DNA from: Virgibacillus sp. AGTR
GTDB taxonomy: Bacteria; Bacillota; Bacilli; Bacillales; Amphibacillaceae
Assembly: GCF_016919725.2 (NCBI RefSeq)
Contig: NZ_JAJERH010000001.1
Span: 124,001 to 188,000, forward strand
Reading direction: 5' to 3'
DNA: 64,000 bases
A program made the translations under genes and the position numbers. Positions 44,280-52,708 of the stretch are shown in pieces. Position 1 is the stretch's first letter; each line of letters begins with the position of its first letter. The notes beneath the pieces are model-generated. The model was not told the origin of the DNA and did no database searches. It saw only the letters and a program-made list of their open reading frames with translations.

Positions 44280-45452
44280 TTAATCACCTTGTGTCAATAC
44301 ATTTTTTCCAAATACATAGCGACGATTAGATCTGATTCGGATACTAGCTATTATTCCTAATGCAATTAAATTAGTTAATAAAGCACTACCACCATAGCTG
44401 AGAAAAGGAAGTGCAATACCCGTTATTGGCATCAAACCAACTGTCATAGCAATATTTTGGAAAATTTGAAATGCCATTAACCCACTAATACCAATACAAA
44501 GATAAACACCAAACAAGCTACCTGAATGAAATGAAGTCATCATAATTTGGTAAATTAGTAGAAAATACAACAATAGCAATATACTTGCACCTATAAATCC
44601 AAATTCCTCACCGATAACCGTAAAGATAAAATCAGTGTGCGCTTCTGGAATTTGCCCATTTTGGACTTGCACACCCTGGTTAAACCCGTTTCCTGTTAAT
44701 TGCCCAGAACCAATACCTAGGATAGCCTGCTTTAATTGATAACCATAATCGGATGCAAATTCATTCGGATTCAACCAACCATAAATTCTAGATAATTGAT
44801 GATCTTGAAAAAAACGAGAAAACAACTCAAAATTCAAATAGTATAAGGTTATTAGTAGAATAATTAAAGCAATTAAGCTAACGGTTAACAATAAAAGCAT
44901 AGCTGTAGAAATATGGGAGACAAATAAAAACGTCAATGTAGAGGCTACGATCATTAAGCCCGAACCTAAATCTGGTTGCATTAATACGAAAAATAATGGT
45001 ATTACCGTTGCGATGGAAACCTTTAATACAACTGGAATACTAGCAATGAATGATAGACGTTTACTACCAGCCTTCTTTAAAAGAACAGCAATATAAAGAA
45101 TTAAAAATAGTTTCATAAACTCAGAGGGTTGTAACTGAAAGATCCCCAAATCTATCCATCGCTGAGAACCATTTTTTACTGTACCGAACAATTGGACATA
45201 GACTAACATCAAAACCCCAATAAGGTACATTGGAAAAGCCCATTTTTCTAGTAATTCATAGTCAAACCAAGCAACCATGATCAACATAAGAAATCCAACT
45301 ATATACCAAAACAATTGTCGTTTTACAAAGTAAAACTCATCTGCCACTGCATACTGACCAGACCCACTATACACAGCCACCAGACTAAATAAAAATAAAC
45401 AGATTAAGATAATAATTAAAAAACGTATACGGCTAAACGTAGTGTCCTTCAT
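44280..45452 (-). CDS. SEDS family peptidoglycan polymerase (FtsW/RodA/SpoVE type), first of pair
   Basis: A 390-aa SEDS protein with the same motif series as its downstream neighbour: VAVYSGSGQYA in helix 1, LMQPDLGSGLMIVAS, IPEAHTDFIFTVIGEEFG with the catalytic aspartate, and GIALPFLSYGGSALL. The two proteins are similar enough to suggest tandem duplication followed by divergence. No PBP gene is adjacent. A small ORF ends 8 bases upstream and supplies a GAAAGG site for this gene's ATG. Confidence 0.92.
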   Translation of the reverse strand: MKDTTFSRIRFLIIILICLFLFSLVAVYSGSGQYAVADEFYFVKRQLFWYIVGFLMLIMVAWFDYELLEKWAFPMYLIGVLMLVYVQLFGTVKNGSQRWIDLGIFQLQPSEFMKLFLILYIAVLLKKAGSKRLSFIASIPVVLKVSIATVIPLFFVLMQPDLGSGLMIVASTLTFLFVSHISTAMLLLLTVSLIALIILLITLYYLNFELFSRFFQDHQLSRIYGWLNPNEFASDYGYQLKQAILGIGSGQLTGNGFNQGVQVQNGQIPEAHTDFIFTVIGEEFGFIGASILLLLYFLLIYQIMMTSFHSGSLFGVYLCIGISGLMAFQIFQNIAMTVGLMPITGIALPFLSYGGSALLTNLIALGIIASIRIRSNRRYVFGKNVLTQGD

Positions 45453-45460
45453 GAATTTAG

Positions 45461-45655
45461 TTACCTTTCATAGATAATAGAGTTTATGTATTCTCCTAAA
45501 CACCAGTAAATGATTGATGCTCCCTGTCGCTTCCCATTCAAAATAGTTAACATAGTAACCTTATCCATTGTTGACATTTTACTAAATGGGCTAACTGATA
45601 GAAATTGATCATGAAAATAATGACCATGCCGAAAATTGCAATTGTCCGCTGCCAT
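45461..45655 (-). CDS. Small protein leading the SEDS operon
   Basis: 64 codons from ATG at 45655, with TTGGGAGG 9 bases upstream, to a stop 8 bases before the first SEDS gene. The peptide is histidine- and methionine-containing, with no clear helix or signal. No homologue is recognised. The strong site and tight spacing argue for translation, perhaps as a coupling leader. A TTGACA at about 45716 within a TGACATTATGTCA palindrome could be its -35. Confidence 0.45.
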   Translation of the reverse strand: MAADNCNFRHGHYFHDQFLSVSPFSKMSTMDKVTMLTILNGKRQGASIIYWCLGEYINSIIYER

Positions 45656-45771
45656 GAATTTATTCCTCCCAAGCGTATCTTCATTTAGCTTATCTTCATG
45701 ATGACATAATGTCAACGAAAATGACAATAAGTCATCAATATAGAATTTGAGATAAGAATTTAGCCAAAGAG

Positions 45772-45839
45772 AAAGCCGAACTAGATTCGAAACGTTTTAC
45801 CCGCTCTCATTTGAATCTAGTTCGGCTTTTTGGTTGTAA
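45772..45839. terminator. Strong terminator behind queCDE
   Basis: A perfect 17-bp inverted repeat (45772-45788 and 45823-45839), core GCCGAACTAGATTC, 34-base loop. T-rich ends on both strands. It separates the que operon from the SEDS operon. Confidence 0.75.
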
Positions 45840-45929
45840 AAATATTTTACATATTTATAATTTTTCCCTATCATTTTTCTTTAAAAGTGAAGGCTTTAGG
45901 ATAAGATATATCTCATCTCCATCGTGTTC

Positions 45930-46652
45930 TTATACACCGCGTTTATTCCCCCAGAGAAAGGTATGTAATTGAGGGAGCACCCGCACATCTTTTAAGATGT
46001 TGTTTGTCATTACACGTTCAATAAGCGCTTCGTATTTCTGAAGTAAGTGCTCCATCAATTTATCTGAACTTTCCATACCAATTTCATCATTTCCTACTTG
46101 AAGAAATAATTTAGCCTGAGGATACCTTTTATGAATCTGTTCAGCGTATGTTAAGTCACCCTCATCAAATATCACAATTTTTAAGCTATATTCTCCTTTT
46201 TGTCGATGTTGTAACGAATCAATTATAAAATCTAACGTTTGATAATTGGTTTTCATCCCTGAGCTAGGAGGCTTTGGTGATAACGTTAGATCATCAATTT
46301 TAGTAAACCACGATTGCCATCTACTTCCCTGTGTCTCAATAGCAACTTTTATTTGTTCGTGATGGAGTAAATCAATCAAGCGACTCAATTGGCTAAGTAA
46401 CGCTGGGTTGCCACCTGAAATCGTTACATGGCCGAATTGATCTCCACCCTTTTGATATAAGGTTTGCATTATTTCCTCTGCTTCCATCATTTGAATGAGA
46501 TGTTTCTCTGATCCGTCCCATGTAAATGTTGAATCACACCATGAACAGGAATAATCGCAACCAGCAGTTCGTATAAACATGGTCTTTCTTCCAATAACCA
46601 TTCCTTCCCCTTGAATGGTCGGTCCAAATATTTCAATTACTGGTATTTTCAT
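45930..46652 (-). CDS. queE: 7-carboxy-7-deazaguanine synthase
   Basis: A 240-aa radical-SAM enzyme that converts carboxy-tetrahydropterin to CDG, the ring-contraction step of queuosine synthesis. The cluster motif is CDYSCSWC (CX3CX2C) near residue 33, preceded by the substrate loop FGPTIQGEGMVIGRK; TISGGNPAL is the SAM-binding GGNP-type motif. It overlaps queD by 20 bases. Last gene of the operon. Confidence 0.95.
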   Translation of the reverse strand: MKIPVIEIFGPTIQGEGMVIGRKTMFIRTAGCDYSCSWCDSTFTWDGSEKHLIQMMEAEEIMQTLYQKGGDQFGHVTISGGNPALLSQLSRLIDLLHHEQIKVAIETQGSRWQSWFTKIDDLTLSPKPPSSGMKTNYQTLDFIIDSLQHRQKGEYSLKIVIFDEGDLTYAEQIHKRYPQAKLFLQVGNDEIGMESSDKLMEHLLQKYEALIERVMTNNILKDVRVLPQLHTFLWGNKRGV

Positions 46653-47082
46653 CTATATTCTCCTTTGGACGATAAACACAATAACTAGAAGGCGTTTCCC
46701 GTAAATACACTTGGATACAACGCGGAGAATGCGAAAAACCATCTAAATATTCCTGTACTAATTCATAAATCGTCCGAGCAACAATTTCTGTTGTTGGAAA
46801 GGTATTAGGACACACATTTGAAAAAGCAATATCTTCATTCATAACACCATGATCAAAGCGTTTATGAATCAAATCCTTTATTTCTTTAAAATTAACTAAA
46901 AATCCTGTGTGGTTAAGTGTTTCACCAACAATCGTAATATTTGTAAAATATGTATGTCCGTGCATGGACTGACATCTCCCAGTGTCTTGATGTGGAATAT
47001 AATGTGCTGCTGCAAAATGAAAGTCTTTGTTAATTTCATAGGAATAGTTATGATGTGGAACAGGATAGATTTGTTGTATCAT
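46633..47082 (-). CDS. queD: 6-carboxy-5,6,7,8-tetrahydropterin synthase
   Basis: A 149-aa PTPS-fold enzyme that makes carboxy-tetrahydropterin from dihydroneopterin triphosphate. Zinc histidines are in FHFAAAHYI and SMHGHTYF. The C-terminal half has the [12 protein letters not shown] glutamate region typical of QueD. It overlaps queC by four bases and queE by 20, so the three are translationally coupled. Confidence 0.95.
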   Translation of the reverse strand: MIQQIYPVPHHNYSYEINKDFHFAAAHYIPHQDTGRCQSMHGHTYFTNITIVGETLNHTGFLVNFKEIKDLIHKRFDHGVMNEDIAFSNVCPNTFPTTEIVARTIYELVQEYLDGFSHSPRCIQVYLRETPSSYCVYRPKENIDENTSN

Positions 47083-47744
47083 TTTGCTTGCTCCCTCTTC
47101 CGATTAGCTTCATATTTTTCTAACCCATTTTTTCTTAATTTACATGCCGGACATTCCCCACATCCACTGCCTTTGATTCCGTTATAGCAGGTCAACGTAT
47201 TATTTTTCACAAATGAAAAAGCCGCTAGCTGGTCACTTAACTCCCACACCCCTGCTTTATCCAACCACATAAGCGGTGTATGCAAAACAAATTGTTCATC
47301 CATTGCTAAATTTATTGTTACATTCAGTGATTTAATAAAAATATCCCGACAATCTGGGTAACCACTAAAATCCGTTTCACAGACACCAGTTACTAAATGT
47401 TTGGCATCTATTTGCTTAGCTAAAATTGCTGCGAACGATAAAAACATAAGGTTTCTTCCAGGGACAAAGGTAGATGGTAGCTCTCCCTCATTTTCTGTTA
47501 TCTCGATATCTTTTCGAGTTAACGCATTTGGTGCTAACTGATTTAACAAACTCATATCCAACAGATGATGTGTAACTTCCAAGTGTTCACAAATATTTCT
47601 CGCAACTTGTAATTCTTCGATATGGCGCTGACCATATTGAAATGTTACTGCTTCTACATGTTCAAACTTTCTCAGCGCCCAAAACAAACAAGTAGTACTG
47701 TCCTGGCCTCCACTGAATACAACTATCGCTTTTTGGTCGTTCAT
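47079..47744 (-). CDS. queC: 7-cyano-7-deazaguanine synthase
   Basis: A 221-aa enzyme that turns CDG into preQ0 using ATP and ammonia. The PP-loop is [12 protein letters not shown] (residues 9-20) and the zinc site is [14 protein letters not shown] near the C-terminus. The ATG at 47744 has AGGAGGAG upstream. It is the first gene of queCDE and is preceded by a preQ1 riboswitch and terminator. queF, which normally completes preQ1 synthesis, is not in this window. Confidence 0.96.
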   Translation of the reverse strand: MNDQKAIVVFSGGQDSTTCLFWALRKFEHVEAVTFQYGQRHIEELQVARNICEHLEVTHHLLDMSLLNQLAPNALTRKDIEITENEGELPSTFVPGRNLMFLSFAAILAKQIDAKHLVTGVCETDFSGYPDCRDIFIKSLNVTINLAMDEQFVLHTPLMWLDKAGVWELSDQLAAFSFVKNNTLTCYNGIKGSGCGECPACKLRKNGLEKYEANRKREQAK

Positions 47745-47795
47745 CGACGCTTCTCCTCCTCGACAAAGAAGAGTGTTCGTTAACTAGCATTTCCC

Positions 47796-47829
47796 ATCAA
47801 AAAAACAACACTAAGAAGGGTGTTGTTTT
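47796..47829 (-). terminator. Riboswitch-controlled terminator of queCDE
   Basis: AAAACAACAC/GTGTTGTTTT arms with an 8-base loop and a run of seven T on the minus strand, placed a few bases after the preQ1 aptamer and 50 bases before queC. Confidence 0.9.
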
Positions 47830-47831
47830 GG

Positions 47832-47874
47832 TCTCCTTAGTTTTTTATAGAGGGATGGAATTGCGAACCTCTCC
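47832..47874 (-). ncRNA. preQ1 class I riboswitch aptamer
   Basis: The minus-strand sequence has the full class I pattern: AGAGGTTC, a short loop, CCCTCTATAAAAAACTAAGG. This matches the B. subtilis queC aptamer closely (P1 AGAGG/CCTCT, A-rich tail, CTAAGG that pairs back into loop 1 as a pseudoknot). The terminator that follows makes this a transcriptional OFF switch: preQ1 binding favours termination. Confidence 0.95.
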
Positions 47875-48141
47875 TGTATTTTTACAGATTTCTTAATTAA
47901 GTTGCAGCTCTAGTTTACCATTCATAAACTAATTATGAAAGATACTTCTTTCTTTCACTATAAATGTAGCTTGAATAGGTTCATTACTATTTGTATAAGT
48001 CACAGAAGTTCGGCTATAAAGCAATGCCCACTTCTGAAGAATTTAGAGCTTTTAATTTTCCGTAAGCAATGATCGGTTATTTTCAACGAAGGGATATATG
48101 TATAGCAATACTTTTGCATTTTAGAAGATCTTTAATATATT
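47875..48141. other. Promoter region of queCDE and end of the TRAP operon
   Basis: The queCDE promoter must lie here, upstream of the aptamer. No strong terminator for dctM was found and there is no ORF. Confidence 0.35.
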
Positions 48142-49446
48142 TTATTTCATTAAGCTAGGTAATATCGTTACTATTTGCGGAAATACGATTAACAATACGA
48201 TGCAAATGATCATCCCAATGATCATAGGCACAGCTCCTCGGAAAATTGTCTGTACTGGAATATTAGTCGCGACTCCTTTAATAACAAAGATACTAATTCC
48301 TAACGGGGGTGTTAATGATCCTATATTGATTGCCATCACCATAATAATTCCAAACCAGACACCATCAAATCCAAGTTCCATAATAATCGGATAAATAATT
48401 GGAAGCGTTAAAACGATTAAGGATAAGCCTTCGATAAAACATCCTAATATAAATAATACAATTAATATTAAGATCAGAATTACATATGCGTTAAGTTCTA
48501 ACCCACTCACAAAGGAAGTAAGCTTCACAGGTAGTCTGCTAATTGTGAGAAACTGACTAAATAATGTAGCTCCGATAAGTATTAAAAAGATATAGGCAGT
48601 TAACCGTAACGATTCATTAAATGATTGCTTTAGTTTATTCCAGTCAAGTCTTCTAGATAAAAAAGCGAAAATAATTGCACCCATTGCTCCTACACCCGCA
48701 GCTTCGGTTGGTGTAAAAATACCTAAGTAGATTCCACCAATACTAATTAAGAATAAGCCTAAAAATGGCCAAACATTTTTTAATGTAAGTAATTTCTCAC
48801 GAATTGTTGCTTGTTCAGATCTCGCAGGTGCTAATGTTGAATTACGCCGAACAAGAATTGCAATAATAATCATAAAGATAATGACCTGAATGACACCAGG
48901 AATAATACCTGCTATTAATAATGCCCCAATTGCTTCCCTTGTTTGAATTCCATATAAAATTAAGATCACACTTGGCGGAATTAATATTCCAAGTGTACCA
49001 CCTGCTGCTACACAAGCTGTCGATAGACTCGGTTGATATTTAAATTTTTCCATTTCAGGAAGTGAAATTTTAGAAACGGTTGCAGTTGTCGCATTAAGTG
49101 AACCAGAAATGGAAGAAAAAATGGCTGCAGTACCAATGGTGGCCATTGCTAATCCTCCCCGAAGATGACCAACCCAACTGTCTACAGCTTTGTATAAATC
49201 CTTTCCCAATCCCGTGTATGAAAGAATCATGCCCATCAAAATAAATAATGGAATAACACTTAACGAATAGGAACTCGCCGTGTCAAATGGAGTCCTACCG
49301 AGCTGAGCAAATGCCACATCCCAACCTCTTATTAATGTTGTACCTGTCAAGCCTACAAATAAAAGAGAAATACCTACGGGAACCTTTAGTAATAACAAGA
49401 CAATCAATGCAATAATACTAATAAAACCGATTATTTCAGGACTCAT
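48142..49446 (-). CDS. dctM: TRAP transporter large permease (DctM)
   Basis: A 434-aa membrane protein with about 12-13 helices that carries out sodium-coupled import of an organic acid delivered by DctP. Typical stretches are PLFILMGMILSYTGLGKDLY, SISGSLNATTATVSKISLPEM and AAGGTLGILIPPSVILILYG. The ATG at 49446 has AAAGGTGG 9 bases upstream; an ATG at 49482 lacks a site. It overlaps dctQ by 11 bases. The cluster context suggests an aromatic acid such as 4-hydroxyphenylacetate as substrate, which is inference. Confidence 0.93.
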   Translation of the reverse strand: MSPEIIGFISIIALIVLLLLKVPVGISLLFVGLTGTTLIRGWDVAFAQLGRTPFDTASSYSLSVIPLFILMGMILSYTGLGKDLYKAVDSWVGHLRGGLAMATIGTAAIFSSISGSLNATTATVSKISLPEMEKFKYQPSLSTACVAAGGTLGILIPPSVILILYGIQTREAIGALLIAGIIPGVIQVIIFMIIIAILVRRNSTLAPARSEQATIREKLLTLKNVWPFLGLFLISIGGIYLGIFTPTEAAGVGAMGAIIFAFLSRRLDWNKLKQSFNESLRLTAYIFLILIGATLFSQFLTISRLPVKLTSFVSGLELNAYVILILILIVLFILGCFIEGLSLIVLTLPIIYPIIMELGFDGVWFGIIMVMAINIGSLTPPLGISIFVIKGVATNIPVQTIFRGAVPMIIGMIICIVLLIVFPQIVTILPSLMK

Positions 49447-49924
49447 TTGAATGAACCACCTTTTGCAAATAATGAATAGCATGCAGAAATGCGGTTAGCG
49501 CGAATAATATTGTCCCTATAACTGCTAACATAGCGATCGGAAAAAGTGGAATACGTAAATCACCTGTTACCGTATGAGCGTAAAAGAGACGAATTGCATA
49601 TTCACAGGTACTCCATGCTACAAGTAGCATTAAACCCGTGATTAACAAATTAATGACAGATTCAAATATCCACTGTATACGAGTTGAGAATCGCTCAATT
49701 ACAAAGTCAATTGTAATATGTCCCTCTCTGACATGTGTGTAAGCTAGGCTTAAGAAGATGACAAGTGATAGACCTAGCTCCGTAAAGTCGACCGTACCCG
49801 TGATAGGAGCTTTAAGAATCCATCTACTGAGTACATCTAATGTAATCAAGATCGCCATCAATAATAGAATGACTTGAGCAATATAATGAATGACTCTACT
49901 TAATTGCTTCATTATGCTGTCCAT
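49436..49924 (-). CDS. dctQ: TRAP transporter small permease (DctQ)
   Basis: A 162-aa protein with four helices that bridges the binding protein and the large permease. Recognisable features are LDVLSRWILKAPITGTVDFTELGL in helix 2 and SLAYTHVREGHITIDFV, the standard DctQ motifs. It starts 15 bases after dctP with AAGGTGATTAG upstream. Confidence 0.92.
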   Translation of the reverse strand: MDSIMKQLSRVIHYIAQVILLLMAILITLDVLSRWILKAPITGTVDFTELGLSLVIFLSLAYTHVREGHITIDFVIERFSTRIQWIFESVINLLITGLMLLVAWSTCEYAIRLFYAHTVTGDLRIPLFPIAMLAVIGTILFALTAFLHAIHYLQKVVHSNES

Positions 49925-49939
49925 CTAATCACCTTCTTT

Positions 49940-50974
49940 CTACTTCTTTAGCTCCGCTTTTAATTGAAATGCTCGATCATAAATATGTTGACCGGGATAG
50001 CCCCTATTTTCCATGTCATTTATCCATGCTTGAACAATTGGGTCCAATGCCTTTCTCCATGGAATTAATTGCTCCTCTGTTAAATCAATTACCTCTGCTC
50101 CATTTTCTTTTGCTAATTTCCTTCCTGTCTGACCGTCTACATCAAAAACACTTCCACTTTCTATAGACGCTTCTATTCCTGTAGCTTCATTTATGACCTG
50201 TTTTTCCGAATCTGTAAAACGATAATATGCTTCCTTATTCATTACCGAAAAGAAAGGAGTTGCAGAGAAGTTGCCAATTGTGATATAAGCCGCTATTTCA
50301 TGTAGACGATAATTATAAAGCGCTTCCAAAGGAACCATCGCTCCATCGATAACACCTCGCTCTAGTGACTCATAAACATCTCCCATTGGCATAGATACAG
50401 GTACAGCTCCTAATGCTTCCAAAATATCATTAGCTAACGGAGATGGAGATCGAACACGTAAACCTTTTACATCTTCAGGTGATTCAATACGGTGATTTTT
50501 CGTAATTAACTGAGCAGGTTCTGCGGTAAATAAAAATAATGGTATCGTATCAGCATGCTCCTCCTGAATACTTGGAAATTCTTCATAGAGATTTGCTATT
50601 ATTTCCGAACCATGGACAGCTGTTTCCGCCAAAAAAGGTAGTTCCATAACAGACATCAATGGAAACCTCCCAGGAGAATATCCATGAACGCTTAATGCAA
50701 TATCTGCTTCTCCCGTAACAGCCATATCATATTGTGATCCTGCCACTCCCAATGCATTGGAGGGATATAATTCATAGATTATGTCTCCATCTGTCTTTTT
50801 TTCTATTTCATTACCTATACCTTGTAACACCTGAGTCTGAACCGGATGACTCCCGGGTAAAAAATGAGAAATAATTAAATTATGTTGTGATCCAGTGGAA
50901 GCTATTCCTTCAGAACAAGCTGTTAGTAAAAGCAATACAATAATCCCAATAAAATATCCAAGCTTATCAAACAT
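49940..50974 (-). CDS. dctP: TRAP transporter substrate-binding lipoprotein (DctP)
   Basis: A protein of about 344 aa with a lipoprotein signal (LLLLLTAC, cysteine near 20). The DctP fold shows ISHFLPGSHPVQTQVLQG, the ESPEDVKGLRVRSPSPLANDILEALGA segment with the carboxylate-binding arginine, and ERGVIDGAMVPLEALYNY. It captures an organic acid outside the cell for DctQM. GGAGGG precedes two adjacent ATGs; the second (50974) has the better spacing. First gene of dctPQM. Confidence 0.92.
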   Translation of the reverse strand: MFDKLGYFIGIIVLLLLTACSEGIASTGSQHNLIISHFLPGSHPVQTQVLQGIGNEIEKKTDGDIIYELYPSNALGVAGSQYDMAVTGEADIALSVHGYSPGRFPLMSVMELPFLAETAVHGSEIIANLYEEFPSIQEEHADTIPLFLFTAEPAQLITKNHRIESPEDVKGLRVRSPSPLANDILEALGAVPVSMPMGDVYESLERGVIDGAMVPLEALYNYRLHEIAAYITIGNFSATPFFSVMNKEAYYRFTDSEKQVINEATGIEASIESGSVFDVDGQTGRKLAKENGAEVIDLTEEQLIPWRKALDPIVQAWINDMENRGYPGQHIYDRAFQLKAELKK

Positions 50975-51013
50975 CATTTTCCCTCCAAGGAATAAATTCA
51001 GCCATCATCCTTT

Positions 51014-51027
51014 TGATAACGCTTCCA
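51014..51027. promoter_or_regulatory. cre-like sequence downstream of the dctP promoter
   Basis: TGATAACGCTTCCA matches the cre pattern except at two positions and lies about 14-27 bases past the dctP -10, where CcpA would block transcription. Confidence 0.4.
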
Positions 51028-51040
51028 TTTGGTATACAAA

Positions 51041-51069
51041 ATTATATATAAGATCATATATAATGTCAA
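51041..51069 (-). promoter_or_regulatory. dctP promoter with embedded regulator motif
   Basis: On the minus strand TTGACA (51069-51064), 17-bp spacer and TATAAT (51046-51041), a near-perfect sigma-A promoter. The spacer holds ATTATATATGAT (51064-51053), and the two A/T arms form a 9-bp inverted repeat (51041-51049 and 51056-51064). The same motif at the same distance from the -10 recurs at gntR and hpaE. Confidence 0.75.
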
Positions 51070-51097
51070 TTGTGAATTATCAGAATTTTTTCTCTTT

Positions 51098-51280
51098 CGA
51101 TTAGAAACGTAACGACTGGCGAGTCAACGGAGATAAGGAATCACGGTGTGCTTACGAACCGATGATGACTTATTGTAGAGCAATTCATGAAGTCACCTCG
51201 TTTCTGAGCGCTGAACCTGGACCCGGCTTGACACGCCCATATTTATCGACATGGGCTAATTTTTTAATTTCCTAGACTAT
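51098..51280. repeat. Dispersed intergenic repeat, copy B
   Basis: Same orientation and most of the same blocks as 10575-10770: CGATTAGAAACGTA, CGACTGG, GGAATCACGGTG, CCGATGATGACTTAT, GTAGAGCAATTC, TAATTTCCTAGACTA. It lies between the dctP promoter and the gntR terminator and ends directly at the latter. Confidence 0.75.
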
Positions 51281-51284
51281 GTAA

Positions 51285-51311
51285 AAGGAGCTGTCTGTAT
51301 TCGTCAGCTCC
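51285..51311 (-). terminator. Intrinsic terminator after gntR
   Basis: Stem GGAGCTG (51287-51293) / CAGCTCC (51305-51311), followed on the minus strand by TTTT. It is 147 bases past the gntR stop. The interval carries no ORF. Confidence 0.65.
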
Positions 51312-51458
51312 CTACTTACATAACAGGAATATGAGCCTTTTTTACAAGCACGGTTTTCATCTTGTGAACAAGTACATACTCCACCTTATCTGTTCCCATA
51401 AGCATTGCCATCGTGTATAATTACCAGCAAAAAAATCGATCCAATAACACCTTGCATA

Positions 51459-52136
51459 TTATATAAAGGCATCTCCATGGATTTGGTTACGTTGATGTTT
51501 AAATGCTTCCTTTGTATTTAATTTATGCATACGAGCTACCTTTTCAACCGTTTCAAAATCAGCTTTTCTACGAAGTAAATCTATGAGTTGTTGATGCTCT
51601 TGAATAGAAGCAAAAGCACGTTTAGGATGAAATGCAGAACCTGTTCTCCGTATTGAGTCTAACTTTCTCCAAGATTTGCGAATTTCCTCAACCAAAAATC
51701 TATTTTCACAATGGGTATAGATTAAATCATGAAACTGCCGATTTAATCTTCCGAAAGCCTGAAAATCAAATGCTTCAATAGCCTCTTTCATTTGTTGATT
51801 TTTCGTTGATAACTCCGTTATTTTCTCTTCTGAGAAGCCCTGTTGGTTACTCAATGCAGTCGCATATCCTTCCATAACTGCTAATACGGAAATCGTATCT
51901 AAATACTCGTTTTTATCAATTGGCGTAACTACCGGTCCAATATTGTTCTGATAATCAATTAATCCCTCTGCTTCTAATTGCCGTACAGCTTCTCGTATTG
52001 GAATTGCACTTGTAGATAGTTCTTTTACTAATTGATTAATGACAATGCGTTGACCAGGTGCATAGTACCCTTCAATAATTCTTGATTTCATATAATCATA
52101 AGCTTTTTGTTTTTTAGTAATTGTTTTATTTTCCAT
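51459..52136 (-). CDS. GntR family regulator, FCD subfamily
   Basis: A 225-aa regulator with an N-terminal winged helix (KAYDYMKSRIIEGYYAPGQRI...IPIREAVRQLEAEGLI, residues about 10-62) and an all-helical FCD effector domain with metal-binding histidine candidates (NRQFHDLIYTHC, HQQLIDLL). It lies between the TRAP genes and the hpa genes and almost certainly controls both. Its start ATG has no ribosome binding site, and the promoter places the transcript start about 3 bases before it, so the message is nearly leaderless. Confidence 0.9.
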   Translation of the reverse strand: MENKTITKKQKAYDYMKSRIIEGYYAPGQRIVINQLVKELSTSAIPIREAVRQLEAEGLIDYQNNIGPVVTPIDKNEYLDTISVLAVMEGYATALSNQQGFSEEKITELSTKNQQMKEAIEAFDFQAFGRLNRQFHDLIYTHCENRFLVEEIRKSWRKLDSIRRTGSAFHPKRAFASIQEHQQLIDLLRRKADFETVEKVARMHKLNTKEAFKHQRNQIHGDAFI

Positions 52137-52145
52137 AGTGGATTA

Positions 52146-52174
52146 ATCATATACTATATTATATATGATGTCAA
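52146..52174 (-). promoter_or_regulatory. gntR promoter with embedded regulator motif
   Basis: On the minus strand TTGACA (52174-52169), 17-bp spacer and TATGAT (52151-52146). ATCATATATAAT fills the spacer, beginning at the last base of the -35 and ending 6 bases before the -10. Arms ATCATATA/TATATGAT (52146-52153 and 52162-52169) form a palindrome covering the whole promoter. Autoregulation is likely. Confidence 0.75.
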
Positions 52175-52305
52175 AATGGTTACATACCTCCTCTTCAACA
52201 GGTTACCCTTTAGGATAACATCAATTGGTGGCAGGCCTTTCCCAGCTATTTGGCATAAATATTTGATCGCTTTGTGCTAGTAACTATTTTGAACTTTCTC
52301 CAATA

Positions 52306-52686
52306 CTATTTTTTATAGCGCTGATGAATATTATTTAATTTATACGTAGGAGAGATAAATTCATAGATTTCCATAGATAATGCAAGATAACGATCTTTAT
52401 AGATCGTAGAAAAATGCTGTTCGATGGCACGAAACAAATCATCACCTAATCGCTTTTTTTCTTCTTCCGTTCGTCCTTTTCCTATTTTTAACGTAGCATG
52501 TACAAAAGCGTCATCTTGAGTACCATCAGCGACAAGATAATCACTCAATTCAATAGCTCTGGAACGAAGTCCACCAATCGGAATGATATCTTGATGGTTA
52601 AGTAGTGTGGTATTTATTGTTTTCAATAATTTTGGGATACTCGCCGCTTTTAAATTATCTGTGTATTCAATGATTACATGTGGCAC
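52306..52686 (-). CDS. hpaF: 5-carboxymethyl-2-hydroxymuconate delta-isomerase
   Basis: A 126-aa tautomerase-fold enzyme that isomerises carboxymethyl-hydroxymuconate to the oxo form in homoprotocatechuate degradation. The start is GTG at 52686 because this gives MPHVIIEYTDNL with proline as second residue, the catalytic N-terminal proline of the family after Met removal; AAAGGAG lies 8 bases upstream. An upstream in-frame start at 52737 would bury this proline. FVHATLKIGKGRT and the LSMEIYEF end are typical. Confidence 0.92.
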   Translation of the reverse strand: MPHVIIEYTDNLKAASIPKLLKTINTTLLNHQDIIPIGGLRSRAIELSDYLVADGTQDDAFVHATLKIGKGRTEEEKKRLGDDLFRAIEQHFSTIYKDRYLALSMEIYEFISPTYKLNNIHQRYKK

Positions 52687-52708
52687 AAGCTCTTCTCCTT
52701 TCGCCATA

